From Cohnella fermenti (lineage in GTDB: Bacteria > Bacillota > Bacilli > Paenibacillales > Paenibacillaceae), in the NCBI RefSeq assembly GCF_004801405.1, contig NZ_SSOB01000014.1:113409-177408 (forward strand): DNA of 64,000 nt, in the 5' to 3' direction. This document shows positions 55,411 through 63,203 of the stretch, one piece after another. Under the pieces are notes generated by a model. That model was not told where the DNA came from. It saw only the letters and a program-made list of their open reading frames with translations, and made no database searches. Each line of letters opens with the position of its first letter. Position 1 is the stretch's first letter. The translations under genes were made by a program, and so were the position numbers.

Positions 55411-55599
55411 TGTGTGTTCTTCATGGCTTCCCACGGCCCCCAATGAAGCTCACCGCAGCAACAAACGACCGATAAATCGCAGTTTCCCGAAGAGACCGTC
55501 GATTCTAGAGGATTGGTCGTCGATTGACACCGACAATGAATTTAACATGTCTAGTGACATACAAGCGCGTAACTAGCTAAACCAGAAGGAGGACCTCCA
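55411..55599 (+). ncRNA. rplM leader, probable L13 autoregulatory leader
   Basis: A long untranslated leader separates the promoter from rplM. It starts with a hairpin CTTCAT (55419-55424)/ATGAAG (55443-55448), the position expected of the known L13 leader of Firmicutes. I matched it by position and a hairpin only, not by a covariance model. Confidence 0.55.
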
Positions 55600-56037
55600 A
55601 TGCGTACCACGTTTATCGCGAAGCCGAACGAAGTCGAGCGCAAGTGGCATGTCATCGACGCCGCTGGCAAGACCCTCGGCCGTCTGGCTACCGAAGCTGC
55701 CGCTCTGATTCGCGGCAAGCACAAACCTGAATTCACTCCTCACGTTGATACGGGCGACTTCGTTATCGTCATCAACGCCGAGAAGATTGTCCTGACGGGC
55801 AAGAAGCTCCAACAGAAGAAGTACTACACTCACTCGCACTACCCGGGCGGTCTCAAGACCACAACGGCCGGCGAGATGATCGCCAAGAAGCCTGCTCGCA
55901 TCATCGAACTTGCCGTCTACGGCATGCTTCCGAAGAACAAGCTGGGCCACCAACTGCAAACGAAGCTCAAAGTATACGCTGGTTCGGAGCATCCGCACCA
56001 AGCCCAACAACCTGAAGTTTACGAACTTCGCGGTTAA
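55600..56037 (+). CDS. rplM: 50S ribosomal protein L13
   Basis: L13 of 145 residues ([56 protein letters not shown]). An early 50S assembly protein. AGAAGGAGGACC precedes the ATG. In an operon with rpsI. Confidence 0.99.
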   Translation: MRTTFIAKPNEVERKWHVIDAAGKTLGRLATEAAALIRGKHKPEFTPHVDTGDFVIVINAEKIVLTGKKLQQKKYYTHSHYPGGLKTTTAGEMIAKKPARIIELAVYGMLPKNKLGHQLQTKLKVYAGSEHPHQAQQPEVYELRG

Positions 56038-56057
56038 TCGAAAGGGAGGACCTACCA

Positions 56058-56450
56058 ATGGCTCAAGCGAATTATATTGGAACAGGCCGCCGGAAGCATT
56101 CGGTTGCGCGAGTTCGTCTCGTACCGGGTGAAGGCCAAATCACGATCAACAAGCGCAACATCGACGAATATTTCGGTCTGGAGACGCTGAAGCTGATCGT
56201 TAAGCAACCGCTCGTCCTGACTGAGACGAACGGCAAGTACGACATCATCGTTCTGGCTAACGGCGGCGGCATGTCCGGCCAAGCCGGCGCTATCCGTCAC
56301 GGCATCTCCCGCGCTCTGCTGAAGGCAGATCCGGAGCTGCGCAGCACGCTGAAGAGAGCGGGCTTCCTGACTCGCGATCCTCGTATGAAGGAACGTAAGA
56401 AGTACGGCCTCAAGGCTGCTCGTCGCGCTCCTCAATTCTCGAAGCGCTAA
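56058..56450 (+). CDS. rpsI: 30S ribosomal protein S9
   Basis: S9 of 130 residues ([28 protein letters not shown]; tail ending RAPQFSKR that contacts P-site tRNA). AAAGGGAGGACC precedes the ATG. Last gene of this two-gene operon. Confidence 0.99.
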   Translation: MAQANYIGTGRRKHSVARVRLVPGEGQITINKRNIDEYFGLETLKLIVKQPLVLTETNGKYDIIVLANGGGMSGQAGAIRHGISRALLKADPELRSTLKRAGFLTRDPRMKERKKYGLKAARRAPQFSKR

Positions 56451-56463
56451 TCGTTGCGCACCC

Positions 56464-56505
56464 AAGCCTTCCCGCTGCCTTTGGCAGTCGGGAGGGCTTT
56501 TTTTT
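56464..56505 (+). terminator. Terminator of rplM-rpsI
   Basis: AAGCCTTCCCG-CTGCC pairs with GGCAG-TCGGGAGGGCTT (small internal irregularities) around a TTT loop and is followed by a run of eight T (56498-56505). Confidence 0.92.
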
Positions 56506-56554
56506 GTTCTCTAAACCGAGCGACCCCATCGAATCCACTATCCCCCGCCAAATT

Positions 56555-56653
56555 GACCAAACAGAGCAAACAGACCAAACCGATCAAACCGACTAAACAG
56601 ACCAAACCGATCAAACAGACCAAACAGACCAAACAGACCAAACTAGCCAAATA
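56555..56653 (+). repeat. 9-bp tandem repeat, 11 units
   Basis: Eleven consecutive 9-base units of consensus GACCAAACA (variants GATCAAACC, GACTAAACA, GAGCAAACA) fill 99 bases after the rpsI terminator. The last unit is degenerate. The period keeps a frame (Thr-Lys-Gln/Pro repeats) but there is no ribosome binding site or neighbouring coding signal. Confidence 0.9.
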
Positions 56654-56732
56654 CGGAAACCTCGCCAACCCCCGCCGAATCCACGGAACTTACCGTTACT
56701 AACCCCACCGAGCGTGATAATCGCCGGATTTT

Positions 56733-56900
56733 ATGTGAAAAATCACATTGGCGCAGCCCGATAACGGGTGTTTTGGGTGATTTTATGCGAAAAATCACAT
56801 TTGTGGAGGAATTATCGGGCCAAGCTGCTGGATATATGCTAAAAATCACATAAATCGCCGCGATTCTCGCCAATTCAAGCTAACGAATGTGAAAATTCAT
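56733..56900 (+). repeat. Four dyad repeats spaced at 51-52 bp
   Basis: ATGTGAAAAATCACAT (56733-56748), ATGCGAAAAATCACAT (56785-56800), ATGCTAAAAATCACAT (56836-56851) and ATGTGAAAATTCAT (56887-56900) start 52, 51 and 51 bases apart. The first is a perfect ATGTGA-N4-TCACAT dyad. The spacers share only weak similarity (GATAA/ATTATCGG near the middle, GGATTT or GGATAT near the end), suggesting a decayed ~51-bp tandem repeat or an operator array upstream of cysH. Confidence 0.85.
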
Positions 56901-56919
56901 ATAAAATTGGAAAAGCCAT

Positions 56920-56950
56920 CGCATCGGGACGATCGTCCCGACACGATGCG
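56920..56950 (+). other. Nested hairpin upstream of cysH
   Basis: The 16-base palindrome CGGGACGATCGTCCCG (56925-56940) is enclosed by CGCATCG (56920-56926) and CGATGCG (56944-56950) with a small bulge. There is no T-run. It separates the repeat array from the cysH promoter. Confidence 0.7.
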
Positions 56951-57009
56951 GCGTAACCGTTCAGCGCGAAAAACTTTCTCCCAATTCGAAAGAAAGTGGT
57001 TCCAATTCA

Positions 57010-57048
57010 TTGTACAATCCGATAAGATAACGTATAATTCATAGTGAA
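57010..57048 (+). promoter_or_regulatory. cysH promoter with adjacent dyad
   Basis: TTGTAC (57010-57015) and TATAAT (57033-57038) are 17 bases apart. ATTCA-tag-TGAAT (57036-57048) is a perfect dyad over the -10/start region and could be the operator of a sulfur-status repressor such as CymR; that is inference. Confidence 0.65.
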
Positions 57049-57083
57049 TTGGTCAGTTTACTCATCTACGGGGGGTTATCCGG

Positions 57084-57776
57084 ATGAATCTGTTTGAGAA
57101 AGAAGCCCTGATCCGCGAGAAGGCGGAGGAGTTCGAGAACGCATCGCCAGAGACCGTCATCAAATTCGCGGTCGAGACATTCCCGAATATAACGTTCGCA
57201 TGCAGCTTCGGCGCGGAAGACGTCGTGCTTGTCGATATGCTTCAGAAGATCAGCCCGTCCACGGATATTTTCTATCTGGACACGGACTTCCACTTCAAGG
57301 AGACGTATGAGACCCGCGATCGCATGGCCGAGAAGTACGGCCTCGAGTTCGTGCGGGTCAGCCCGAAGATTACTCCGGAAGAGCAAGCGGCCGAGCATGG
57401 CCCCGAGCTGTGGAAGAGCGACCCTAACGGATGCTGCAACATCCGCAAGGTCGAGCCGCTGACCCGGATTCTGGGGCAATACGAAGCCTGGATCACGGGC
57501 ATTCGCCGCGATCAGGCCCCGACGCGCGCGAACGCCAAGAAGGTCGAATACGACACGAAGTTTGGACTCGTGAAGTTTAACCCGCTGGCGGCGTGGACCT
57601 CCGAGGATGTATGGAATTATATCCGCGACAACGACGTTATCTACAATCCGCTGCACGATATGCATTATCCGAGCATCGGCTGCGAGCATTGCACCCGTCA
57701 GGTCTTGCCCGGCGAAGATCCGCGCGCGGGACGCTGGTCCGGCTCCGACAAGACCGAGTGCGGCCTGCATAAATAA
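57084..57776 (+). CDS. cysH: Phosphoadenylyl/adenylyl-sulfate reductase
   Basis: A 230-residue CysH that reduces PAPS or APS to sulfite with thioredoxin. The presence of the two cysteine pairs Cys117-Cys118 (NGCCNIRKVEPL) and Cys200/Cys203 (GCEHC) predicts a [4Fe-4S] cluster, as in APS-using enzymes, and the catalytic Cys226 is in ECGLHK at the C-terminus. P-loop-like CSFGAEDVVL is near the N-terminus. It is monocistronic, between the repeat-rich region and a strong terminator; other sulfate assimilation genes are not nearby. Confidence 0.95.
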   Translation: MNLFEKEALIREKAEEFENASPETVIKFAVETFPNITFACSFGAEDVVLVDMLQKISPSTDIFYLDTDFHFKETYETRDRMAEKYGLEFVRVSPKITPEEQAAEHGPELWKSDPNGCCNIRKVEPLTRILGQYEAWITGIRRDQAPTRANAKKVEYDTKFGLVKFNPLAAWTSEDVWNYIRDNDVIYNPLHDMHYPSIGCEHCTRQVLPGEDPRAGRWSGSDKTECGLHK

Positions 57777-57796
57777 ATACATGCAAGAATAAAATA

Positions 57797-57847
57797 CCGC
57801 CTCGTCCCATAAGATGTAGCGTTACATCGCTGGGACGAGGTGGTTTT
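57797..57847 (+). terminator. Terminator of cysH, overlapping the cwlD start region
   Basis: CCTCGTCCCA (57800-57809) pairs with TGGGACGAGG (57831-57840), extended by one or two further pairs, with an inner GATGTAgcgtTACATC hairpin, and is followed by TTTTGTT. The 3' arm (GAGGTGG) is also the best ribosome binding site for cwlD. Confidence 0.85.
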
Positions 57848-57848
57848 G

Positions 57849-58619
57849 TTGAGCAAGAGAAGACGCATGATGCACCCCCGGTTCGTCGTCTGGGTGACGC
57901 GGCGCGGGTGGCTTAAGATCGCGGCGGCGGCGGCGCTGCTCGTTGTTGCCGTCATGGCTCTATATACGGAGATTCCTTCTTCCAACACGTGGACAGCCTG
58001 GAGCACTCCGCTCACGGGGAAGGTGATTGCGCTCGACGCGGGCCACGGAGGAGCGGACGGGGGAGCCGAGAGCCGATCCGGCATTATCGAGAAGGACATC
58101 AATCTGGCAATTGTGAACTATCTGCGCGATTATCTTCAGCAGGCCGGGGCGATTGTCGTTCTGACGCGGGAAGGGGATTACGACCTGGCCGACAAAGGGG
58201 TCAAGGGGTATTCCAAGCGCAAGACGGAGGATCTGCTGACGCGCGTCCAGTTGATCGAGGGACGGAAGGCGGATCTGGCGCTCAGCATCCATATGAACAG
58301 CGTTCCGTCCCCGAATTGGTCGGGAGCGCAGTCGTTCTACTTCTCCGGCAGGGAGGAGAGCGTGCGTCTGGCGACGGTTATCCAGCGGGAGATTCGCGAG
58401 TCGCTCGCCAACACGAACCGGACGGCGATCAAGAACGACAAGGTGTACTTGCTCAAGACGCTGACGATGCCGACGGCGCTCATCGAGATCGGCTTCCTGT
58501 CGCACCCGGAAGAAGCGAGGCTGCTCGCGGACGAGGAGTACCAGAAGAAGGTCGCAACCGCCCTCTATCGCGGCATTCTGAGGTACGCCTCCGGAGAGGA
58601 TCGCGCCTCGAAGCCGTAA
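57849..58619 (+). CDS. cwlD: N-acetylmuramoyl-L-alanine amidase CwlD
   Basis: About 256 residues: a membrane anchor (about 20-40) and an Amidase_3 zinc domain with ALDAGHGGADGGAE (His, and Glu in SGIIEKDINL), SIHMNS (His) and ALIEIGFLSHPEEARLL (catalytic Glu). CwlD trims peptides from muramic acid during spore cortex muramic-lactam formation, with PdaA. TTG 57849 is chosen for GAGGTGG five to six bases upstream. The order cwlD-salA-gerD-kbaA-pdaB equals that of Bacillus. Confidence 0.95.
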   Translation: MSKRRRMMHPRFVVWVTRRGWLKIAAAAALLVVAVMALYTEIPSSNTWTAWSTPLTGKVIALDAGHGGADGGAESRSGIIEKDINLAIVNYLRDYLQQAGAIVVLTREGDYDLADKGVKGYSKRKTEDLLTRVQLIEGRKADLALSIHMNSVPSPNWSGAQSFYFSGREESVRLATVIQREIRESLANTNRTAIKNDKVYLLKTLTMPTALIEIGFLSHPEEARLLADEEYQKKVATALYRGILRYASGEDRASKP

Positions 58620-58638
58620 GCGGCGGACGGAGCGGATG

Positions 58639-58647
58639 TGATATAAT
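58639..58647 (+). promoter_or_regulatory. Extended -10 promoter of salA
   Basis: TGATATAAT is a perfect extended -10 (TGnTATAAT), 41 bases before the salA start. No good -35 is present, as is typical of such promoters. Confidence 0.6.
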
Positions 58648-58688
58648 ACAGGCATATGTTGAGAAAAGAGAAACGAGGGCGCGTAACG

Positions 58689-59861
58689 ATGATCACAAGA
58701 GAAGCGATACTGGAGGCATTGAAGTCGATCGACGAGCCGACGCTTCATGTCTCCTTGATCGAGTTGAACCTGATTCGGGATATTGTCGTTAAAGAGGAAG
58801 GCAAGGTATCGCTGACGGCGGTGCTGCACCCGACCAGCATAGAACAAGCGGCGAAGCTGGAGCTCGAGGTTCGTGCCGAGATCGTGAAGCTCGGCGCGGA
58901 GCTCGCCAAATTCCGCGTTCGCGTCATGACCGAGCACGAGCAGAGCGAAGCCGGCGCCAGGACGGGAGCTGCGGAAGCGGCGGGACAAGCTTCGGCCGAG
59001 GAGAAGACGACGCCGGGGGCGCAAGGCGCGGCAGGCGCCGGAGAGAAGGGGGCCGCGCCCGTGAAGGGGCACGGGGCCGGGCTGGAGGAGACCAGCGCGC
59101 TGCTGGCCGAAGGCAGCAAGACACAGTTCATCGCGATCGCGAGCGGCAAGGGCGGCGTCGGCAAGTCGACCGTCACGGTCAACCTGGCCGTGGCGCTGGC
59201 CCGCAGCGGCAAGCGCGTCGGGCTGATGGACTGCGATATCTACGGATTCAGCGTCCCGGACATGATGGGCATCGAAGAGCGGCCGCAGCAGGTCGGCAAC
59301 AAAATTCTGCCCGTGGAGCGCTTCGGGGTGAAGGTCATCTCGATGGGCTTCTTCGTCGAGGACAACAGCCCGGTCGTCTGGCGCGGTCCGATGCTCGGCC
59401 GGATGCTGCGCAACTTCTTCCAGGAGATCGACTGGGGCGAGCTCGACTTCGTCCTGCTGGACCTGCCGCCGGGCACCGGCGACGTCGCCCTGGACGTTCA
59501 TCAGATTCTCCCGCACAGCAAGGAGATCATCGTCACGACGCCGCACGCGACAGCCGCCTTCGTCGCCGCGCGCGCGGGCTCGATGGCGCTCAAGACGAAC
59601 CACGAGATTCTCGGTGTCGTCGAGAACATGGCTTACTACGAATGCGGCTCCTGCGGCAAGCGGGATTACGTCTTCGGCCGGGGCGGCGGCGGCATGCTGG
59701 CCGAGACGCTCCATACCGACCTGCTGGCGCAGTTCCCGCTTGGGGCGCCGGACAACCATCCGTCGGAGCCGGACTTCTCGCCGTCCGTCTACAAGGCGGA
59801 ATCCGCTATCGGACAAGCGTACCTGGAATTGGCCGCTCGGGTTATTGAGCACACCCGCTAA
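58689..59861 (+). CDS. salA: Mrp/NBP35 family ATPase SalA
   Basis: About 390 residues: an N-terminal MIP18/DUF59 part (1-~85), an Ala/Gly-rich linker (about 90-140) and a Mrp ATPase domain with the deviant Walker A ASGKGGVGKSTVTVNLA and DLPPGTGDVALD. A CX2C (ECGSCGK) near the C-terminus could bind Fe-S. Homologs carry Fe-S clusters; B. subtilis SalA also affects protease expression. ATG 58689 is preferred to the upstream 58656. The linker is longer than usual. Confidence 0.93.
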   Translation: MITREAILEALKSIDEPTLHVSLIELNLIRDIVVKEEGKVSLTAVLHPTSIEQAAKLELEVRAEIVKLGAELAKFRVRVMTEHEQSEAGARTGAAEAAGQASAEEKTTPGAQGAAGAGEKGAAPVKGHGAGLEETSALLAEGSKTQFIAIASGKGGVGKSTVTVNLAVALARSGKRVGLMDCDIYGFSVPDMMGIEERPQQVGNKILPVERFGVKVISMGFFVEDNSPVVWRGPMLGRMLRNFFQEIDWGELDFVLLDLPPGTGDVALDVHQILPHSKEIIVTTPHATAAFVAARAGSMALKTNHEILGVVENMAYYECGSCGKRDYVFGRGGGGMLAETLHTDLLAQFPLGAPDNHPSEPDFSPSVYKAESAIGQAYLELAARVIEHTR

Positions 59862-59883
59862 GAACACCGCTCCGCCAACAAAG

Positions 59884-59929
59884 AGAAGGCTGAAGATCGC
59901 GCTCCCCGAGCGTTCATCTTCAGCCTTCT
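59884..59929. terminator. Bidirectional terminator between salA and gerD
   Basis: A perfect 14-bp stem (AGAAGGCTGAAGAT at 59884-59897 with ATCTTCAGCCTTCT at 59916-59929) lies between the convergent genes. T-rich sequence follows it more clearly on the minus strand (TCTTTGTT). Confidence 0.75.
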
Positions 59930-59934
59930 TGGCG

Positions 59935-60615
59935 TTAGCTGGAGCTATCTCCTCCACTGTCTCCGCCTTCACCGCTTCCGCCGCCGCCGCTGTCGTCCCC
60001 TTCGCCGCTGTCTTTTTTCTCCTTGGTGGTAGTGGGGTTAAGCTGTTCCTTGACGACGTCTTGCAGAATCTTCATCAATTCAAGCTTAAAAATCGGGTTC
60101 TGAACCGCTTCTTGCACGGCGCTCATCATCTGGGTACGGTACTCCGTCGTCTTCATCGCCTGGAACATGACGGTCTGCATGTCCTGGCTCTTCAGGATGT
60201 TAACGAGCTCCTTCTGGTAACTCGGGTCCTTCAGAAGCTCCTTCTGGAGCGTCTTGTTGTCCTTGCTGACCGCCTTGGCGAACTCGCCCGCGAACTTCGT
60301 ATCCGTCATGATCCCTTGGAGAATCTTGTCGTATTCGGGGGAAGTCAGAATATCCTTCACGGCGGTGCGAACCTCTTCCTGATCCTGCGGCGTGAGGGAT
60401 TGCATATGAAGGCCGCTTGCGCCGTACTTGGCGGTCGATGCCTTCTCCAGCGCCTCCTGCGCTTCGGTGGAACCGAGAATGTCGATCACCATCGACTTGA
60501 CATCCTTGTAGCTCATTTGTTCGTTGCTGCTGCTGGATTCGGGACCACAACCGCTTAGAGCCAAGGCCATCCCGATTCCAAGCAACGCCGTTTGCCACAG
60601 AGCCCGCTGACGCAT
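59935..60615 (-). CDS. gerD: Spore germination lipoprotein GerD
   Basis: A 226-residue GerD. Signal peptide with lipobox LSGC, then a helical core (YKDVKSMVIDILGSTEAQEAL; AVKDILTSPEYDKILQGIM) that trimerises, and a Gly/Ser/Asp-rich C-terminal tail (about 200-226). GerD clusters germinant receptors in the spore inner membrane. It has a sigma-G-like promoter and is divergent from kbaA. Confidence 0.96.
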   Translation of the reverse strand: MRQRALWQTALLGIGMALALSGCGPESSSSNEQMSYKDVKSMVIDILGSTEAQEALEKASTAKYGASGLHMQSLTPQDQEEVRTAVKDILTSPEYDKILQGIMTDTKFAGEFAKAVSKDNKTLQKELLKDPSYQKELVNILKSQDMQTVMFQAMKTTEYRTQMMSAVQEAVQNPIFKLELMKILQDVVKEQLNPTTTKEKKDSGEGDDSGGGGSGEGGDSGGDSSS

Positions 60616-60651
60616 TGCCGACCTACTCCCTTCCTGGGGCTTTATGCTCGT

Positions 60652-60681
60652 TAGTATGCGACGCGGCCTCGGCGAATATAA
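60652..60681 (-). promoter_or_regulatory. Sigma-G-like promoter of gerD
   Basis: On the minus strand TTATA (plus 60677-60681) and CATACTA (plus 60652-60658) are 18 bases apart. The -10 fits the forespore CATnnTA consensus fully, the -35 at four of five positions. gerD is known to be sigma-G dependent in B. subtilis. Confidence 0.6.
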
Positions 60682-60750
60682 CGGGAGGTAAATGGCTTTT
60701 TGATCGGAACGTGGTAAAATAAAGGGTATCTGACAGAGGAGGAATTCGAG

Positions 60751-61377
60751 TTGAATCTGCGCAAATGGATGACGATGTTCGGCTTGTCCATCATACTTGG
60801 AGGCGTCGCCTCGCTTATAACGGGATTAATTATGCTGCTGGGCGATTCGTCGTTCCGCGTCGTGAAGACGGAGGACTGGCTGTTCAATATCGCGATGATG
60901 TTCCTGGCGGGACTGAGCCTGGGCGCGTTCGCCCATATGGGCTTCTTCGCTTATATGATGGTCAACTATATCGCTAGAAGCATCTTCAGACGTCCGTACC
61001 TGTGGGTTGCGCTGCAGGGCTTCCTGGCGGTCTTCGTGCTGATCGAGATTGTGTACTGGACGTATGACAGCGAGTTCCATCCGGCCGTCTTCTGGGCGGT
61101 GCCGCTCGCGCTTGCGGCCGTGTCGACGGCGGTGGCGTGGCGCAAGGTATACGAGACGACGTCCGGAGCCTGGGTTCCGACGCTCTTCTTCATGATTGCG
61201 GGTACAACGGTGGAGGCGCTTCCGGGCTTCCAGTCGGGCAATGCGTCGTCGCTTGTGTTCACGCTTATCCCTCTGTTCGTATGCAACGGCTATCATATTC
61301 TGCGCCTTCATCACATTCTGGATCGTTCCAAGGATGGGAAAAGAAACGCCCCCGCAGCGGCGGCGGAGGCGCGTTAA
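60751..61377 (+). CDS. kbaA: KinB-signalling pathway activation protein KbaA
   Basis: A 208-residue membrane protein with about six helices (GLSIILGGVASLITGLIML; LGAFAHMGFFAYMMVNYIARSIF). KbaA is needed for KinB activity in entry to sporulation. TTG start 60751 after GAGGAGGAATTCGAG. It is followed after 39 bases by the convergent pdaB. Confidence 0.9.
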   Translation: MNLRKWMTMFGLSIILGGVASLITGLIMLLGDSSFRVVKTEDWLFNIAMMFLAGLSLGAFAHMGFFAYMMVNYIARSIFRRPYLWVALQGFLAVFVLIEIVYWTYDSEFHPAVFWAVPLALAAVSTAVAWRKVYETTSGAWVPTLFFMIAGTTVEALPGFQSGNASSLVFTLIPLFVCNGYHILRLHHILDRSKDGKRNAPAAAAEAR

Positions 61378-61416
61378 CGTCGATCGGTCGAGGGGGAGGG
61401 GGAGGTTGGCCGAGGG

Positions 61417-62202
61417 TCAGGCGAATTGATTCCAGGCGGCCGGGTCCTCAACGGTCTTGCCCTTGCTGTCCGTCTGGCTGATCAGTTGGGAGACGGTCAC
61501 GAACTCGTAGCCTTGGGCGCGGAGCTGATCGATAATGGTCGGCAACGCCTCATGGGTCTGCTTGCAGGAGTCGCTGGCATGAAGCAGGACGATGTCGCCG
61601 GGATGAGCCTTCGTGACAACGCGCTGAATGATCGTGTCTACGCCCGGGTTTTTCCAATCCAAGGAATCGGTGTCCCATTGAATGACCTTATAGTTCAGTT
61701 CCTCGGCGATTCGCAGCACCCGCTTGTCGAAGTCGCCGTTCGGCATGCGAATCAGGTTGGGCGCGCGCCCGGTCATCTCGGACAGGACGCCGTGGGCGAG
61801 AGTGATCTGCTTGCGAATCTCTTCGTCGCTGTATTGGCTGTAGTTGTCGTGCTTATGCCCGTGGCTGCCGATCTCATAACCTCCGTCGACGATCTTCTTG
61901 ACGATGTCCGGGTGGGTTTTGCTCCATGGCGACGAGAGGAAGAAGGTGGCGTTCGTGACGCCCTTGGCCTTCAGGATGTCGAGAATAGGCTCGGCACGCT
62001 TGTCCCCCCAACTGATATCGAAGGTGAGGGCAATGACCTTGCGGTCGGTCGGAACGCTGTAGATGGCCGCCGGAGGCTGGGGAGCGAAGACGCTGATATT
62101 GTCCTTCTCGGCCCAGATTACGCCTACCGATAACACAGCCGCCAGCAGGAGGAACAGGAAGTTTTTGATACGCTTGCCGTTAAATACGAAGAAGTGGTTC
62201 AT
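61417..62202 (-). CDS. pdaB: Polysaccharide deacetylase PdaB
   Basis: A 261-residue NodB-fold protein. It has an N-terminal membrane segment (NFLFLLLAAVLSVGVIW), TFDISWG (PdaB form of TFDD), the metal motif SHGHKHDNYSQ, RMPNGDFDKRVL and VLLHASDS. PdaB is required to keep spores stable after cortex formation; its chemical activity is not settled. GAAAGGGGCGGAATTCACCC precedes the start on the minus strand. Confidence 0.95.
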   Translation of the reverse strand: MNHFFVFNGKRIKNFLFLLLAAVLSVGVIWAEKDNISVFAPQPPAAIYSVPTDRKVIALTFDISWGDKRAEPILDILKAKGVTNATFFLSSPWSKTHPDIVKKIVDGGYEIGSHGHKHDNYSQYSDEEIRKQITLAHGVLSEMTGRAPNLIRMPNGDFDKRVLRIAEELNYKVIQWDTDSLDWKNPGVDTIIQRVVTKAHPGDIVLLHASDSCKQTHEALPTIIDQLRAQGYEFVTVSQLISQTDSKGKTVEDPAAWNQFA

Positions 62203-62343
62203 GGGTGAATTCCGCCCCTTTCATCATTTCGATCAGGATTGACGAGCGCTAGCCGGACAAGATCCGGGCTTGGTCATTACAATGTATGCTTGACCATGGG
62301 CCCGTTATTCGCGACAGCCGAAGAATGGGGGAATAAGGATAAA

Positions 62344-62964
62344 ATGTTCGGAATGTTCCGCAAGCAAGCATTGAAGCAGAATTGGGTTCAGGTGAAGCCG
62401 TACGTGATCTTCGCGACGATGGTGTTCTTCGCCGGCGTTATTGTCGGAGCCGCCGCTCAAGGTCCCGTCGATTGGCTCGACAAGCAATTGCTGAATCTGG
62501 CGGAGATGTCGAAGGAAGCGAACGAGGCGAGCAATCCGCAGCAGGCGATGTTCACGACGATTCTCTGGAACAATATCAATGCGTCGCTGATGTCGATGTT
62601 CATGGGATTTATGGCCGGCATCATGCCCGTGGCCACTCTTGTGCTGAACGGAATGATCATGGGGTATCTGTTCGGCGGCATCGCCGACCAAGGGGTCAAC
62701 ATATGGCCGATTATTCTCAAGGGGATTCTTCCTCACGGCCTTCTGGAGATTCCCGCGATCCTGTTCGCTTGCGGATACGGGGTGCAGCTCGGGATTACGC
62801 TTATTAGAGGCGTGTTCGGGGCCTTGTTCGGCAGAACCGAGCCGTGGGCCAAGCTTAAGGTGGCGATTCGCGGCATCATCCCCGCCGTGCTTCTTGTTGT
62901 CCTGCTGCTGGTCGGGGCCGCCGTCATCGAGAGCACGCTCACGTATTGGCTTGTCCAAACTTAA
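62344..62964 (+). CDS. Stage II sporulation protein M family protein
   Basis: A 206-residue SpoIIM-family membrane protein with about five helices (PYVIFATMVFFAGVIVGAAAQG; NNINASLMSMFMGFMAGIMPVATLVLNGMIMGYLFG; GILPHGLLEIPAILFACGYG). SpoIIM is part of the engulfment complex with SpoIID and SpoIIP, but many family members have other roles. ATG 62344 follows GGGGGAATAAGGATAAA and matches the family's length; the frame from 62239 is longer. Divergent from pdaB. Confidence 0.85.
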   Translation: MFGMFRKQALKQNWVQVKPYVIFATMVFFAGVIVGAAAQGPVDWLDKQLLNLAEMSKEANEASNPQQAMFTTILWNNINASLMSMFMGFMAGIMPVATLVLNGMIMGYLFGGIADQGVNIWPIILKGILPHGLLEIPAILFACGYGVQLGITLIRGVFGALFGRTEPWAKLKVAIRGIIPAVLLVVLLLVGAAVIESTLTYWLVQT

Positions 62965-63028
62965 TGTGCGAATCGGCAGTTCCGGCCGTCATAAAGCTGA
63001 CAGATTTGGAGCATAACAGTAGAACCAT

Positions 63029-63057
63029 CCGGCGCGCTTGTGAGGGCAAGCGCCCGG
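63029..63057 (+). other. Hairpin downstream of the SpoIIM-like gene
   Basis: CCGGCGCGCTTG pairs with CAAGCGCCCGG with one bulged base around a TGAGGG loop. There is no T-run, so its role as a terminator is uncertain. Confidence 0.45.
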
Positions 63058-63070
63058 CGATGGACTTCTG

Positions 63071-63190
63071 GATGAAGATCTCAATGAAGATCTGAATAGG
63101 GATCTGTATAGGGATCTGAATGAAGATCCGAATGAAGATCCGAAATGAAGATCCGAAATGAAGATCCGAATGAATGCTCTGAATGATTGG
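63071..63190 (+). repeat. 12-13 bp tandem repeat upstream of a small gene
   Basis: About ten head-to-tail copies of a unit with consensus GAATGAAGATCC (variants GAATAGGGATCT, GAAATGAAGATCC) run up to the ribosome binding site of the next gene. Two copies are 13 bases long, so no reading frame is kept. Confidence 0.88.
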
Positions 63191-63203
63191 AGGCGCCAGT
63201 TCT

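Noticed and set aside
56454..56702. 82-codon frame with Thr-Lys-Gln repeats
   Set aside because: It is produced by the 9-bp tandem repeat, lies over a terminator and has no ribosome binding site.
56733..56900. CRISPR-like array
   Set aside because: Repeats are only 14-16 bases, they diverge from copy to copy, there are just four, and no cas genes are near.
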